Below, in pieces: positions 41,601 to 52,742 of a stretch of 64,000 nucleotides of DNA. The DNA lies in the NCBI RefSeq assembly GCF_003335085.1, contig NZ_QPEJ01000015.1:1-64000 (forward strand), read 5' to 3'. Numbering within the stretch: the first letter of the stretch is position 1; every line of letters starts with the position of its first letter. This DNA is from Polaribacter sp. WD7. GTDB lineage: Bacteria > Bacteroidota > Bacteroidia > Flavobacteriales > Flavobacteriaceae. The notes beneath the pieces were generated by a model. The model was not told where the DNA came from. It was given only the letters and a program-made list of their open reading frames with translations, and did not search any database. A program made the translations under genes and the position numbers.

Positions 41601-44600
41601 GTGCAACAACCATCTACGTTTCAAGTTTATAATGCCTCTGCCGGAAGTGGAAAAACATTTACTTTGGTAAAACAATATCTTAAAGTTTTATTGACTTCAG
41701 AAGATATTTATACGTTTCAAAAAATATTGGCAGTTACGTTTACCAACAAAGCTGCAGGTGAAATGAAAGAGCGAGTTTTGCAAAATTTAGAAGATTTTGC
41801 AGAAGGACAAGAAAACGATTTGCAACAAGTTATTTTACAAGAAATAGCAGTAGACAAAGAGATAATTAAAGAAAGAAGTGGTAAAATTTTAGATGCTATT
41901 TTGCAAAATTATTCAGCATTTTCAATTACTACAATTGATAGTTTTACCCACAAAATTATAAAAAACTTTGCTTATGATTTAGGATTGTCACTCAATTTTG
42001 AAGTGGAAATGGATGCTATTTCTTTGCTCAAAGAAGCTGTAGATGTGTTAATCTCAAAAATTGGAACTGATAAAGAACTTACCAACCTTTTAATTGATTA
42101 TTCTTTAGATAAAACAGATGATGATAAATCTTGGGATATTACCAAAGATTTAAATGAGTTTGCTAAAATACTCTTAAATGAAGATGATGTAAAACACTTT
42201 AGAGAGTTGGCGGATAAAAAATTGGATGATTTTACCAATTTAAAAACAAAACTTCTTGCCAATCAAAAACAATTGCAAACATCATTTCAAAATGTAGGAT
42301 CAAATTGTTTGGAATTATTTACCAAAAATAGTTTAGAACCCAAAGATTTTATGCGAGGTAGCATACCAAAGTTCTTTGCAGATATTGCTCAAAAAGGTTT
42401 CAATTTTAACTTTACAACACGAAGTGAAACAATAACAAAAGCAATTCAAAATCATCAATATTATTCAAAGTCAACCCCAGATGCAATTGCGCAGTCTATA
42501 GAAAATATTGTTCCTGATATTGTGTCATTTTATGAACAAGCAAAAGAGATATATGGTCAATTTATATTGCATAAACTCGCTCTAAAAAGTATCATACCAC
42601 TGGCTGTTTTAAACAATATCCATCAAGAATTAGAAATCATAAAAACCGATAATAATTTAAGATTGAATGCAGAGTTCAATCAACTTATTTCCGACCATAT
42701 AAAAGATGAGCCAGCTCCATTTATTTACGAAAGGATAGGGCAGCGTTTTCAGCATTATTTTATTGATGAAATGCAAGATACCTCTGTACTGCAATGGCAG
42801 AATCTAATTCCGCTAATAGATAATGCTTTGGCACAAGAAAATAGTACCTTACTATTGGTTGGCGATGGTAAGCAAGCTATTTACAGATGGAGAGGAGGAA
42901 AAGCAGAACAGTTTATAGATTTAGGATCTGATGGCAAAAGTCCTTTTTTTATAAATAAAGAAATTAAGCATTTAGAAACCAACTTTAGAAGCTACTCTGA
43001 AATCATACACCTTAATAACTCATTTTTTCAACACACTGCAAATTTCTTTCAAAATGAATCTTATAAGAATTTATTTTTAGAAGGAAACCAACAACTTGAA
43101 AACGCTAAAAAAGGAGGTTATGTAAGTTTAGATTTTTTAAAAAAACACGAAGATAAAGAAGAGGATAGCGTAAAGTTTCCAAAAATGGTTTTGGAGAAAA
43201 TCAATGAACTTAAAAATGATTTTTTTCTGAATGAAATTTGCGTGTTAACCAGAACAAAAAAAGACGGAATTGCAATTGCAAATTACCTATCTGAAAAAGG
43301 AGTTGCAATTGTGTCTTCAGAAACTTTACTTTTACAAAATAGCAGTAAAATTAAGTTTATTATTGATGTATTACAGATTATTCAAAATCCTTCAGACGAA
43401 GAAGCACAGTTTGAAATTTTATCTTTTTTATACCAACATTTAGATGTTGAAGAAACTAAGCATCAATTTTATCAAAATCATGTAAAATTAGATAATGAAT
43501 CTCTATTTCATCAACTTAAAAAATATAAAGTAACTTTTAATCTTTTTACTTTTTATCAATTACCATTTTATGAGAAAATTGAAGAAATTATTAGAGGCTT
43601 TCAGCTCATAGATACTTCAGATGCCTACATTCAATTCTTTTTAGATGTTGTTTTAGAGCAACAACGAAAAGGAACTACCATTTTAGATTTTTTAGATTTT
43701 TGGGATCTTAAAAAAGATAAATTAAGCATTGTTGCTCCAGAAAGTGCAAATGCAGTTCAAATAATGACTATTCATAAATCTAAAGGATTAGAATTTCCAG
43801 TGGTAATTTTTCCTTATGATGTAGATATTTATCGTCAAATAAATCCAAAAGTTTGGTTAGATCAATTACCCGATGAGTTTGAAAAATTTAATGAACTTTT
43901 GGTCTCTTTTAATAAAGATTTGAGTTTGGTAAGTAGTAGAGGTTTGTCCATTTATAATCAGCAAAGAGAAGAGTTAGAATTAGACGGTTTTAATATGTTA
44001 TATGTTGCGCTAACCAGAGCAGTAGAACAATTGTATATTATTACAGCGTATAAAATAACTACAAAAGGAGAAGAAAATACAAATTTTTATTCGGGTGTTT
44101 TTATCAATTATTTAAAAGAAAAACAACTGTGGAATAATGAAGTATTGACATACAATTTTGGAGAAAAGGATAGAATGAGTGCAAAAGATAATAAAGAAAT
44201 TATTGCAGAAGTTCAAGAAGATTTTATTTCTACTCCCTGGCAAGATCACAATCTAGTGCTACTAGCAAACTCTTCTAAATTGTGGAACACAGAACAAGGT
44301 AACGCAATAGACTTTGGTAACTTATTACATGAAATGTTGGCTAAAGTTTTTAGAAAAGAAGATGCAAATAAAGTTATTTTACAGTATCATAAACAAGGTT
44401 TTTTTAATGATGATGAGTTTAAAAAAATTAAAGATATTGTCAATAATATTGTAAACCATCCTAGGTTGAGTAATTATTTTTCCAACACTGCAATTGTATA
44501 CAATGAAAGAGAAATTGTAGATGTAGATAATCAAATTATTATTCCAGATCGTTTGGTTTTTATAGATGATGAAATTGTTATTATAGATTATAAAACAGGA

Positions 44601-44726
44601 AAGCCCTCTAAAGAACACCATCAGCAACTTTTAAAATATGCTAAGGTTTTAGAAGCAATGAACTTTAAGGTTTCAAAAAAATTACTCGTTTACATAAATG
44701 ATAAAATTCGTCTTGTTGAAGTTTAA
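41601..44726 (+). CDS. UvrD/AddA-like helicase-nuclease
   Basis: A 1041-residue superfamily-1 helicase of the RecB/AddA type for double-strand-break processing. Walker A in YNASAGSGKTFTLVKQYL right at the start, ILAVTFTNKAAGEMKER (motif Ia), Walker B in FIDEMQDTSVLQW, DGKQAIYRWRGG (motif III), VQIMTIHKSKGLEFPVVIF (motif V) and MLYVALTRAVEQLYI (motif VI). The C-terminus has a PD-(D/E)xK nuclease: GNLLHEMLAKVF, then IVIIDYKTGKPSKEHHQQLLKYA. GTG start at 41601, just before the Walker region. The AddB-like partner usually found near such genes is not adjacent here. Confidence 0.92.
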   Translation: MQQPSTFQVYNASAGSGKTFTLVKQYLKVLLTSEDIYTFQKILAVTFTNKAAGEMKERVLQNLEDFAEGQENDLQQVILQEIAVDKEIIKERSGKILDAILQNYSAFSITTIDSFTHKIIKNFAYDLGLSLNFEVEMDAISLLKEAVDVLISKIGTDKELTNLLIDYSLDKTDDDKSWDITKDLNEFAKILLNEDDVKHFRELADKKLDDFTNLKTKLLANQKQLQTSFQNVGSNCLELFTKNSLEPKDFMRGSIPKFFADIAQKGFNFNFTTRSETITKAIQNHQYYSKSTPDAIAQSIENIVPDIVSFYEQAKEIYGQFILHKLALKSIIPLAVLNNIHQELEIIKTDNNLRLNAEFNQLISDHIKDEPAPFIYERIGQRFQHYFIDEMQDTSVLQWQNLIPLIDNALAQENSTLLLVGDGKQAIYRWRGGKAEQFIDLGSDGKSPFFINKEIKHLETNFRSYSEIIHLNNSFFQHTANFFQNESYKNLFLEGNQQLENAKKGGYVSLDFLKKHEDKEEDSVKFPKMVLEKINELKNDFFLNEICVLTRTKKDGIAIANYLSEKGVAIVSSETLLLQNSSKIKFIIDVLQIIQNPSDEEAQFEILSFLYQHLDVEETKHQFYQNHVKLDNESLFHQLKKYKVTFNLFTFYQLPFYEKIEEIIRGFQLIDTSDAYIQFFLDVVLEQQRKGTTILDFLDFWDLKKDKLSIVAPESANAVQIMTIHKSKGLEFPVVIFPYDVDIYRQINPKVWLDQLPDEFEKFNELLVSFNKDLSLVSSRGLSIYNQQREELELDGFNMLYVALTRAVEQLYIITAYKITTKGEENTNFYSGVFINYLKEKQLWNNEVLTYNFGEKDRMSAKDNKEIIAEVQEDFISTPWQDHNLVLLANSSKLWNTEQGNAIDFGNLLHEMLAKVFRKEDANKVILQYHKQGFFNDDEFKKIKDIVNNIVNHPRLSNYFSNTAIVYNEREIVDVDNQIIIPDRLVFIDDEIVIIDYKTGKPSKEHHQQLLKYAKVLEAMNFKVSKKLLVYINDKIRLVEV

Positions 44727-44745
44727 TCAATAGAAAGAAACTTTG

Positions 44746-44753
44746 TAACTTTG
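44746..44753 (+). promoter_or_regulatory. -7 element of kbl promoter
   Basis: TAACTTTG fits TAnnTTTG and lies 21 bp before the kbl ATG. Confidence 0.55.
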
Positions 44754-44774
44754 TTTTTCTTAAATTGATAAAAA

Positions 44775-45968
44775 ATGTACGGAAAAATTAAAGATACCCT
44801 AAAAAAAGAACTACAAGAACTAAAAGAAGCAGGACTGTATAAATCTGAAAGAATTATATCTTCTTCGCAAGATGCAGTTATTAAGACATCTACAGGAGAA
44901 GAAGTAATTAATTTTTGTGCAAATAATTATTTAGGATTGTCTAATCATCCAGAAGTAATTCAAGCTGCTAAAGACACCATTGATTCTCATGGTTTTGGTA
45001 TGTCTTCGGTTCGTTTTATCTGCGGAACTCAAGATATTCATAAGCAGTTAGAAGAAAAAATTGCCGATTTTTATCATACGGAAGATACTATACTATATGC
45101 AGCGTGCTTTGATGCTAACGGAGGCGTTTTTGAACCGCTACTGACAAAAGATGATGCTATTATTTCAGACAGTTTAAATCACGCCTCAATAATAGACGGA
45201 GTGCGTTTATGTAAGGCAGCCCGTTATCGCTATAATAACAATGATATGAGTTCTTTAGAAGAACAATTAATTGAGGCAAACAAACAAAATCATCGCTTTA
45301 AAATTATTGTAACTGATGGTGTTTTTTCAATGGATGGAATTGTTGCTAAACTAGATGAAATTTGTGACTTGGCAGATAAATACGACGCACTGGTTATGGT
45401 TGATGAGTGTCATGCTACTGGTTTTATAGGTAAAACGGGCAGGGGAACAGTTGAACTAAAAAATGTGATGGATAGAGTTGATATTATTACAGGAACATTA
45501 GGGAAAGCATTAGGAGGCGCAATGGGAGGGTATACCACAGGTAAAAAGGAAATTATTGAAATTTTACGCCAACGTTCTAGACCTTATTTATTTTCTAACT
45601 CTTTAGCACCAGCAATAGTGGGAGCTTCCCTAAAAGTGTTTGACTTGATTTCTAACGACACTAGTTTAAGAGACTCATTGGAATGGAATACAAGTTATTT
45701 TAGAACAGAAATGGAAAAAGCAGGTTTTGATTTGGTTGGGGCAGATGCAGCTATTGTTCCTGTAATGTTGTATGATGCTAAGCTCTCTCAAGTTATGGCA
45801 GACAAACTCTTAGAAGAAGGCATTTATGTCATAGGTTTCTTTTTTCCGGTAGTTCCTGAAGAAAAAGCGAGAATAAGAGTACAGTTGTCTGCAGCTCATA
45901 CTAAAGAACACTTAGACAATGCTATCAGAGCATTTGTTAAAGTGGGTAAAGAGTTGAAAATTGTTTAG
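44775..45968 (+). CDS. kbl: glycine C-acetyltransferase (2-amino-3-ketobutyrate CoA ligase)
   Basis: A 397-residue PLP enzyme of the alpha-oxoamine synthase family that converts 2-amino-3-oxobutanoate and CoA to glycine and acetyl-CoA in threonine breakdown. [15 protein letters not shown] at the N-terminus, [27 protein letters not shown], and the PLP lysine in [15 protein letters not shown]; near the end [16 protein letters not shown]. Length and motifs match Kbl rather than BioF. No threonine dehydrogenase gene is adjacent. Confidence 0.94.
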   Translation: MYGKIKDTLKKELQELKEAGLYKSERIISSSQDAVIKTSTGEEVINFCANNYLGLSNHPEVIQAAKDTIDSHGFGMSSVRFICGTQDIHKQLEEKIADFYHTEDTILYAACFDANGGVFEPLLTKDDAIISDSLNHASIIDGVRLCKAARYRYNNNDMSSLEEQLIEANKQNHRFKIIVTDGVFSMDGIVAKLDEICDLADKYDALVMVDECHATGFIGKTGRGTVELKNVMDRVDIITGTLGKALGGAMGGYTTGKKEIIEILRQRSRPYLFSNSLAPAIVGASLKVFDLISNDTSLRDSLEWNTSYFRTEMEKAGFDLVGADAAIVPVMLYDAKLSQVMADKLLEEGIYVIGFFFPVVPEEKARIRVQLSAAHTKEHLDNAIRAFVKVGKELKIV

Positions 45969-46027
45969 TGTTTTGTTAAAAAACTTAAAAATTTTATAAA
46001 ACTTCATGAAATATAGGTTTAAGATGG

Positions 46028-46035
46028 TATTTTTG
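46028..46035 (+). promoter_or_regulatory. -7 element of first ompA-like gene
   Basis: TATTTTTG matches TAnnTTTG, 35 bp before the ATG at 46071. Confidence 0.5.
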
Positions 46036-46070
46036 TTTCACTAACAAAGATTAATTCAAATAACTATAAT

Positions 46071-47426
46071 ATGAAATATTTAAAATTACTTTTTTCAGTA
46101 GTGTTTTTTTTAACAACAGTTTTCCATATCAATGCTCAAGACGAAAACAATCCTTGGGTTGTTGGTTTTGGAGTAAACTCTGTAGATATTTATAGCAATC
46201 CTGATGATTTTACGGATCAATTAAAAGATTTATTAGGTAATTCTGATTGGAACATTTTACCTGCTATTTCAAGAATTTCAGTAGATAGATACATAAAAAA
46301 TGGATTTTCTGTTCAGTTAGCTGGAAGTTTGAATGAAATAACAACAGTTCAAGCAGAAAATGATTCAGATTTTTTTTATTGGGCTGTTGATGCTATTGCA
46401 AAATACGATTTAAATTATCTGTTTGGAGAGACAGGTTGGTTTGATCCTTATGTCTATTTAGGTGGTGGTTACACTTCACTAGACGGTGTTGGAGAAGTAT
46501 TGTTAAATGGGGGTGTAGGCTTCAATATCTGGATTAATGAAAAATTGGGTATAAATTTTCAACACGGTACTAAAGCAGGTTTTGCAGATAAAGTAAATGC
46601 GCATTATCAAAATGCATTAGGCTTGGTAATACGTTTTGGGGCTAAAGATTCAGATGGAGACGGTATAAGTGATAAATTAGATGAATGTCCAAACGTACCA
46701 GGATTAAAAGTGTTTAAAGGTTGCCCAGATTCAGATGGAGATGGAATTAAAGATTCAGATGATGCGTGCCCTAATGTAGCAGGTTTAGCAGCAATGAATG
46801 GTTGTCCAGATTCAGATGGAGACGGTATTGCAGATAATAATGATATGTGTCCTAATGCTAAAGGAACAAAAGCAAATAAAGGATGTCCTGATGCAGACGG
46901 AGATGGTGTTTTAGACAAGAATGATAAATGTGTGTCTGTTGCTGGCCCTTCTGCAAATACAGGTTGTCCTTGGCCAGACACAGATGGTGATGGTGTATTA
47001 GATAAAGATGACAAATGTCCAAATAAGGCTGGAGTTGCATCTGAAATGGGATGTCCAGCAGGAGGAAAATTAGGTGATGCTAATGCAGAAGATTTTGAAA
47101 ATGAAGTTTATTTTGAATTTGATAAAAAAATATTCAAACCAGGTAGTACCAAGAAACTTGATGAAATTGTGAAAGCAATGAAAGAGAATAAAAATGTAAT
47201 TTTATTGTTAGAAGGTCATACGGATAGTATAGGTACAGAAACATATAATTACGACTTGTCTAAAGATAGAGCAAATACAGTTAGAGATTATATGATTAGA
47301 AAAGGAATAGATTCTTCAAGACTTCAGTCAAAATATTTTGGAGAAACAAAACCTGTAGCAACCAATACTACAGCAAAAGGAAGAAAAGAAAATAGAAGAG
47401 TTGAAATTAAACTTTCATTAAATTAA
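46071..47426 (+). CDS. OmpA-family outer-membrane protein with thrombospondin type 3 repeats (copy 1)
   Basis: A 451-residue cell-envelope protein in three parts. After the signal peptide (ending INAQ, about 24) comes an eight-strand-type barrel to about 185. Residues about 190-335 hold five calcium-binding TSP3 repeats of the pattern DSDGDGI.D..D.CPN..G. An OmpA peptidoglycan-binding domain fills about 345-451 (VYFEFDKKIFKPGSTKKLDE, then LEGHTDSIGTETYNYDLS and ENRRVEIKL). Likely links outer membrane and peptidoglycan. The next gene is a close paralogue; each has its own promoter and terminator. Confidence 0.93.
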   Translation: MKYLKLLFSVVFFLTTVFHINAQDENNPWVVGFGVNSVDIYSNPDDFTDQLKDLLGNSDWNILPAISRISVDRYIKNGFSVQLAGSLNEITTVQAENDSDFFYWAVDAIAKYDLNYLFGETGWFDPYVYLGGGYTSLDGVGEVLLNGGVGFNIWINEKLGINFQHGTKAGFADKVNAHYQNALGLVIRFGAKDSDGDGISDKLDECPNVPGLKVFKGCPDSDGDGIKDSDDACPNVAGLAAMNGCPDSDGDGIADNNDMCPNAKGTKANKGCPDADGDGVLDKNDKCVSVAGPSANTGCPWPDTDGDGVLDKDDKCPNKAGVASEMGCPAGGKLGDANAEDFENEVYFEFDKKIFKPGSTKKLDEIVKAMKENKNVILLLEGHTDSIGTETYNYDLSKDRANTVRDYMIRKGIDSSRLQSKYFGETKPVATNTTAKGRKENRRVEIKLSLN

Positions 47427-47443
47427 ACTATAACATTTTTTTT

Positions 47444-47480
47444 AAAAAACTAGTTTAGATAATTCTAAACTAGTTTTTTT
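47444..47480 (+). terminator. Rho-independent terminator after OmpA copy 1
   Basis: AAAAAACTAGTTTAGA and TCTAAACTAGTTTTTT form a perfect 16-bp stem around a TAAT loop, followed by T. Confidence 0.92.
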
Positions 47481-47611
47481 CGTTTATACGCTAATCTATT
47501 TGAAAGTTAGCAATGCAGCTTTTAAACGATAGAAGTGAGGTATTTTAAAACGCGATAAGGTCTAAATTTCAAAAAAATAGAGTTTTTATTCTATAGAAAA
47601 AATTAATTACT

Positions 47612-47619
47612 TACTTTTG
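47612..47619 (+). promoter_or_regulatory. -7 element of second ompA-like gene
   Basis: TACTTTTG matches TAnnTTTG, 39 bp before the ATG at 47659. Confidence 0.5.
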
Positions 47620-47658
47620 CTACTAATAATAACGAACTTTTAATTTAAAAATTTGATA

Positions 47659-49014
47659 ATGAAACGATTAAAATTAGCTGTGATAGCTTTGTTTACGTTG
47701 GTAACAATTAGTAGCGTAAGCGCACAGGATGAAAACAACCCATGGGCTGTAGGTTTTGGTGTTAATGTTGTAGATTTCTATAACGGATCAGACTTTACAG
47801 ATCAAGTAAAAGATTTATTAGGTAATCAAGACTGGAATATCTTACCTTCAATATCTAGAATTTCTGCTGAGAAATATATTGAAAAAGGTTTTTCTATACA
47901 ATTGGCAGGATCTTTAAACAAAATTGAAACAATCAGAGCAGAAAACGATTCAGACTTTTTATACTGGGCTGTAGATGCGATTGTAAAGTATGATTTAAAT
48001 AACTTAATTGGTGAAACAGCATGGTTTGATCCTTTTGTTTATGCAGGTGGAGGATATACATCTCTTGATTCTGAAGGTGAATTAATGGCCAATGTTGGAG
48101 TAGGGTTCAATGCTTGGTTGAATAACAATTTAGGATTAAACTTTCAAACAGGAACAAAAATAGGTTTTGCAGACAATGTTGGGTCTCACTACCAAACAGC
48201 TCTTGGATTAGTTGTTAAATTTGGTGGAACAGATACAGATGGTGATGGTGTTTATGATAAAAATGATGCTTGTCCAGAAGTTGCAGGTTTAAAAGAATTT
48301 AATGGTTGTCCTGATGCAGACGGTGACGGAATCAAAGATTCTGATGATGCTTGTCCTAATGTAGCAGGTTTAGCAGCTATGAATGGTTGTCCTGACTCTG
48401 ACGGAGATGGTGTTGCAGATAATGATGATATGTGTCCAAATGCTAAAGGAACTAAAGCAAACAAAGGTTGTCCTGATACAGATGGAGATGGTACTGTAGA
48501 TAAAGATGATAAGTGTGTATCTGTTGCTGGTCCTTCTGCAAATGCAGGTTGTCCTTGGCCAGATACAGATGGAGATGGTGTATTAGATAAAGATGACAAA
48601 TGTCCAAACGAAGCAGGTGTTGCTTCTGAAATGGGATGTCCTGAAAAAGTAATTAGTAATACTGCTAAAATGGGAGTTGATACTTTTGCAAAGGCAATAT
48701 TGTTTAACTCTAATAGAACTAGCTTTAAGCCAGGAGTAACTAAGCAATTAGATGGAATGGCTCAGATTATGAAAGAATTCCCAAAAGCTAATTTCCTTAT
48801 CAAAGGATATACAGATAATACTGGAGCTGCGTCTTATAACTTAAAGTTATCAGAAAGAAGAGCTAATGTTGTTATGAAATACTTAATTAAAAAAGGTGTT
48901 GATGCATCAAGATTAGAATCTAAAGGTTATGGTATTGAGTCTCCAATAGCTACTAATGCAACTAGAGCAGGAAGAGCTAAAAACAGAAGAGTAGAAGTTA
49001 AAGTTACTAACTAA
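47659..49014 (+). CDS. OmpA-family outer-membrane protein with thrombospondin type 3 repeats (copy 2)
   Basis: Same architecture as the preceding gene: signal peptide ending VSAQ, barrel starting [18 protein letters not shown], five TSP3 repeats and a C-terminal OmpA domain ([49 protein letters not shown]). The barrel and OmpA domains have diverged from copy 1, whereas the TSP3 block is almost identical in protein ([15 protein letters not shown] and VSVAGPSAN in both). The ATG at 47659 (MKRLKLAV) is preferred over a TTG two codons upstream. Probably an abundant structural protein. Confidence 0.93.
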   Translation: MKRLKLAVIALFTLVTISSVSAQDENNPWAVGFGVNVVDFYNGSDFTDQVKDLLGNQDWNILPSISRISAEKYIEKGFSIQLAGSLNKIETIRAENDSDFLYWAVDAIVKYDLNNLIGETAWFDPFVYAGGGYTSLDSEGELMANVGVGFNAWLNNNLGLNFQTGTKIGFADNVGSHYQTALGLVVKFGGTDTDGDGVYDKNDACPEVAGLKEFNGCPDADGDGIKDSDDACPNVAGLAAMNGCPDSDGDGVADNDDMCPNAKGTKANKGCPDTDGDGTVDKDDKCVSVAGPSANAGCPWPDTDGDGVLDKDDKCPNEAGVASEMGCPEKVISNTAKMGVDTFAKAILFNSNRTSFKPGVTKQLDGMAQIMKEFPKANFLIKGYTDNTGAASYNLKLSERRANVVMKYLIKKGVDASRLESKGYGIESPIATNATRAGRAKNRRVEVKVTN

Positions 49015-49036
49015 GAGTAGCAGTAAAACAAATTAT

Positions 49037-49069
49037 AAAATGCCTTATCATAATTGATAAGGCATTTTT
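49037..49069 (+). terminator. Rho-independent terminator after OmpA copy 2
   Basis: AAAATGCCTTATCA and TGATAAGGCATTTT pair perfectly around a TAAT loop, followed by a T-rich stretch. Confidence 0.92.
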
Positions 49070-49127
49070 GTTTTTTTACAATATAACTTTTAACCAAAAA
49101 AAACTTTTTTAATTCTAATCAAAAAAT

Positions 49128-49135
49128 TACCTTTG
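49128..49135 (+). promoter_or_regulatory. -7 element of atpDC promoter
   Basis: TACCTTTG fits TAnnTTTG; a T-run at 49105-49110 is at the distance of the upstream element. The leader to atpD is about 55 nt. Confidence 0.6.
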
Positions 49136-49156
49136 CATCCTGAAAACGAGACGTAA

Positions 49157-50704
<1,548 letters not shown>

Positions 50705-50750
50705 TTAACCGCTTAAAGTTTAAAAAACTTAAAGCTATAAAGTATTAAAG

Positions 50751-51044
50751 ATGTACTTAGAAATCGTAACACCAGAAGCTATCTTATTTTCATCAGAAGT
50801 AGATTCTATATTTGTACCTGGAGTAAATGGAGAGTTTCAAATGCTAAACAATCATGCACCAATTGTTTCTAATTTAAAAGAAGGTACCGTTAAAATTCAT
50901 ATTCATTCTCAATCTAGTATAGAGTTAGATGATTTACATGGAAAATTAGTGCCTCATGAAGATGATGATAAAGTGTTAACTTTAGCTATAAATTCTGGTA
51001 CCTTAGAATTAAATGATAATAAAGCTATTATTTTAGCTGATTAA
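50751..51044 (+). CDS. atpC: ATP synthase F1 subunit epsilon
   Basis: A 97-residue epsilon subunit, central-stalk regulator. It starts MYLEIVTPEAILFSSEVDSI with VPGVNGEFQMLNNHAPIVSN, the typical beta-sandwich. The C-terminal two-helix inhibitory hairpin of the E. coli protein (about 139 residues) is missing, as in other short Bacteroidota forms. 46 bp after atpD and followed by a terminator. Confidence 0.95.
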   Translation: MYLEIVTPEAILFSSEVDSIFVPGVNGEFQMLNNHAPIVSNLKEGTVKIHIHSQSSIELDDLHGKLVPHEDDDKVLTLAINSGTLELNDNKAIILAD

Positions 51045-51061
51045 TAATTCATATAAATACT

Positions 51062-51101
51062 AAAAAATCTCAAAGTGTATTTTACATTTTGAGATTTTTT
51101 G
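51062..51101 (+). terminator. Rho-independent terminator after atpC
   Basis: AAAAAATCTCAAA (51062-51074) and TTTGAGATTTTTT (51088-51100) form a perfect stem with a 13-nt loop. Confidence 0.88.
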
Positions 51102-51127
51102 TTTTAAAAAAATTGTAAATTTACTTT

Positions 51128-51523
51128 ATGGAAGAAACAAACAGACAACGTAAAATTGCAGGTGTTTTGCAAAAAGACTTAGTAGATGTTTTACAGAAAG
51201 CAGCTCAAAATGGTATGAAAGGTGTTATTATATCTGTATCTAAAGTTACTGTTACTTCAGATTTAGGAGTTGCTAAGGTATACTTGAGCGTTTTTCCATC
51301 AGATAAAAGAGATGTCATTATTAAAGGTGTGCAATCTAATACAGTCTTAATACGTCATGAAATGGCATCTAGAACTAGAAACCAATTGCGTAGAATGCCT
51401 GAATTACTTTTTTTTGGAGATGATACTTTAGATTATAATGAAGAGATAGATAATTCGCTTCAAGGAAAAGATGAAAACCCTATATTAAATCCAGAAATAT
51501 TGCCCAAAAGACAAAAAAAATAG
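51128..51523 (+). CDS. rbfA: ribosome-binding factor A
   Basis: A 131-residue 30S assembly factor with a KH-like fold. It begins METNRQRKIAGVLQKDLVDV-like (actual start MEETNRQRKIAGV), then VTVTSDLGVAKVYLSVFPSD and the C-terminal RHEMASRTRNQLRRMPELLFFGDDT, all typical of RbfA. The short tail after residue 110 is acidic then basic. 9 bp before the LolE-like permease gene, so these two are probably co-transcribed, an order seen often in Bacteroidota. Confidence 0.94.
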   Translation: MEETNRQRKIAGVLQKDLVDVLQKAAQNGMKGVIISVSKVTVTSDLGVAKVYLSVFPSDKRDVIIKGVQSNTVLIRHEMASRTRNQLRRMPELLFFGDDTLDYNEEIDNSLQGKDENPILNPEILPKRQKK

Positions 51524-51532
51524 TTTCTTTTT

Positions 51533-52735
51533 TTGAAGTTTTCTCTTTACATAGCCAAAAGATACTTGTTTTCTAAAACAAGTAACAATGCTATTAATAT
51601 TATTACTATTATAGCATCTTTTGGTGTTATTGTGGGTACTCTAGCACTTTTTATAGTACTATCTGGTTTATCTGGTTTAAGAACATTTAGTTATAATCTA
51701 TTAGATATTTCTGATCCTGATATAAAAATTACTTCATTAAAAGGGAAAAGCTTTTTATTAAATAATAATATACAATCTCTATTAGATAAAAATGTTGATA
51801 TCAAAGAAAATACAAAAGTAATTGAAGAACGCGTTTTTCTAGAATACAAAGACAAAAACGAAATTGCTTTTATTAAAGGTGTAGATGAAAATTATACTAA
51901 TGTTACCAAAATTGATTCTGCCGTAACGATTGGGACTTGGCTAGATAAAAAATTTCAAAGCACTGCTGTTATTGGTGAAGGTATTTCAAGGAAATTATCT
52001 CTTGGAATTTTAAATTTTGGAGAACCTTTATCTATAATGATTCCTAAACCAGGCAAAGGTTTTATAAATCCATCTAATGCGTTTTATACACTAGATACCC
52101 AAATTACAGGTGTTTATTCGGGTACTGAAGAATTCACAAATAGATTCATTTTTGTTCAAATTGATGATGCTAGAAGACTGTTACGGTATAAAGCGAATGA
52201 AGTTACAGGTATAGAACTTAAATTAGCAGCCAAAACAAAGAATGATGATGTTTCTAGTGAACTGCAAAAACTATTAGGTAAAGATTTTAAAGTACAAACC
52301 AAAGAACAATTAAACGAAGTTTATTTTAAGGTATTAAATACGGAAACATTTGTAATTTACTTAATCTTTACACTCATCATTATTATAGCGTTATTTAATC
52401 TTATTGGTGCTATTATTATGATGATAATTGATAAAAAGAGCAATTTAAAAACGCTACATAGTTTAGGAACTTCTGTAAAGGAAATTAAAAATATTTTTGT
52501 GTTTCAAGGATTTTTGCTTACGGTTTTAGGAATGGTAGTTGGTTTGATTTTAGGAATAATCTTAGTTTTATTACAAAAACAATTTGGGTTATTTATGATA
52601 ACTCAAAACTTACCTTACCCTGTAGAGTTTACATTTTTTAACTTGTTGATAGTAATGTTAACTATAATTATTCTAGGATATGTAGCTTCAAAAGTAGCGA
52701 GTAGCAGAATATCAAAAGAATTTATAGAGCGTTAA
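51533..52735 (+). CDS. LolC/LolE-like ABC transporter permease
   Basis: A 400-residue inner-membrane permease of the MacB/LolCE type, probably releasing lipoproteins to the LolA carrier. First helix in NAINIITIIASFGVIVGTLA after the N-terminal SLYIAKRYLFSK, a large periplasmic domain (about 45-265), and three C-terminal helices (FVIYLIFTLIIIIALFNLIG, then VFQGFLLTVLGMVVGLILG, and FFNLLIVMLTIIILGYVAS). TTG start at 51533, nine bases after the rbfA stop. No ATP-binding LolD gene is adjacent. Confidence 0.9.
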   Translation: MKFSLYIAKRYLFSKTSNNAINIITIIASFGVIVGTLALFIVLSGLSGLRTFSYNLLDISDPDIKITSLKGKSFLLNNNIQSLLDKNVDIKENTKVIEERVFLEYKDKNEIAFIKGVDENYTNVTKIDSAVTIGTWLDKKFQSTAVIGEGISRKLSLGILNFGEPLSIMIPKPGKGFINPSNAFYTLDTQITGVYSGTEEFTNRFIFVQIDDARRLLRYKANEVTGIELKLAAKTKNDDVSSELQKLLGKDFKVQTKEQLNEVYFKVLNTETFVIYLIFTLIIIIALFNLIGAIIMMIIDKKSNLKTLHSLGTSVKEIKNIFVFQGFLLTVLGMVVGLILGIILVLLQKQFGLFMITQNLPYPVEFTFFNLLIVMLTIIILGYVASKVASSRISKEFIER

Positions 52736-52742
52736 CTGTTAA

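Noticed and set aside
46607..47014. Long minus-strand frame opposite the TSP3 repeats (also 48252-48599)
   Set aside because: Repetitive Ser/Pro-rich translation is the mirror of the DSDGDG repeats; both paralogues show it in the same place, so it is a shadow.
46690..47030. Tandem short repeats that might be read as a CRISPR or satellite array
   Set aside because: They are in frame and encode TSP3 repeats; spacers are not unique and the unit follows codon periodicity.
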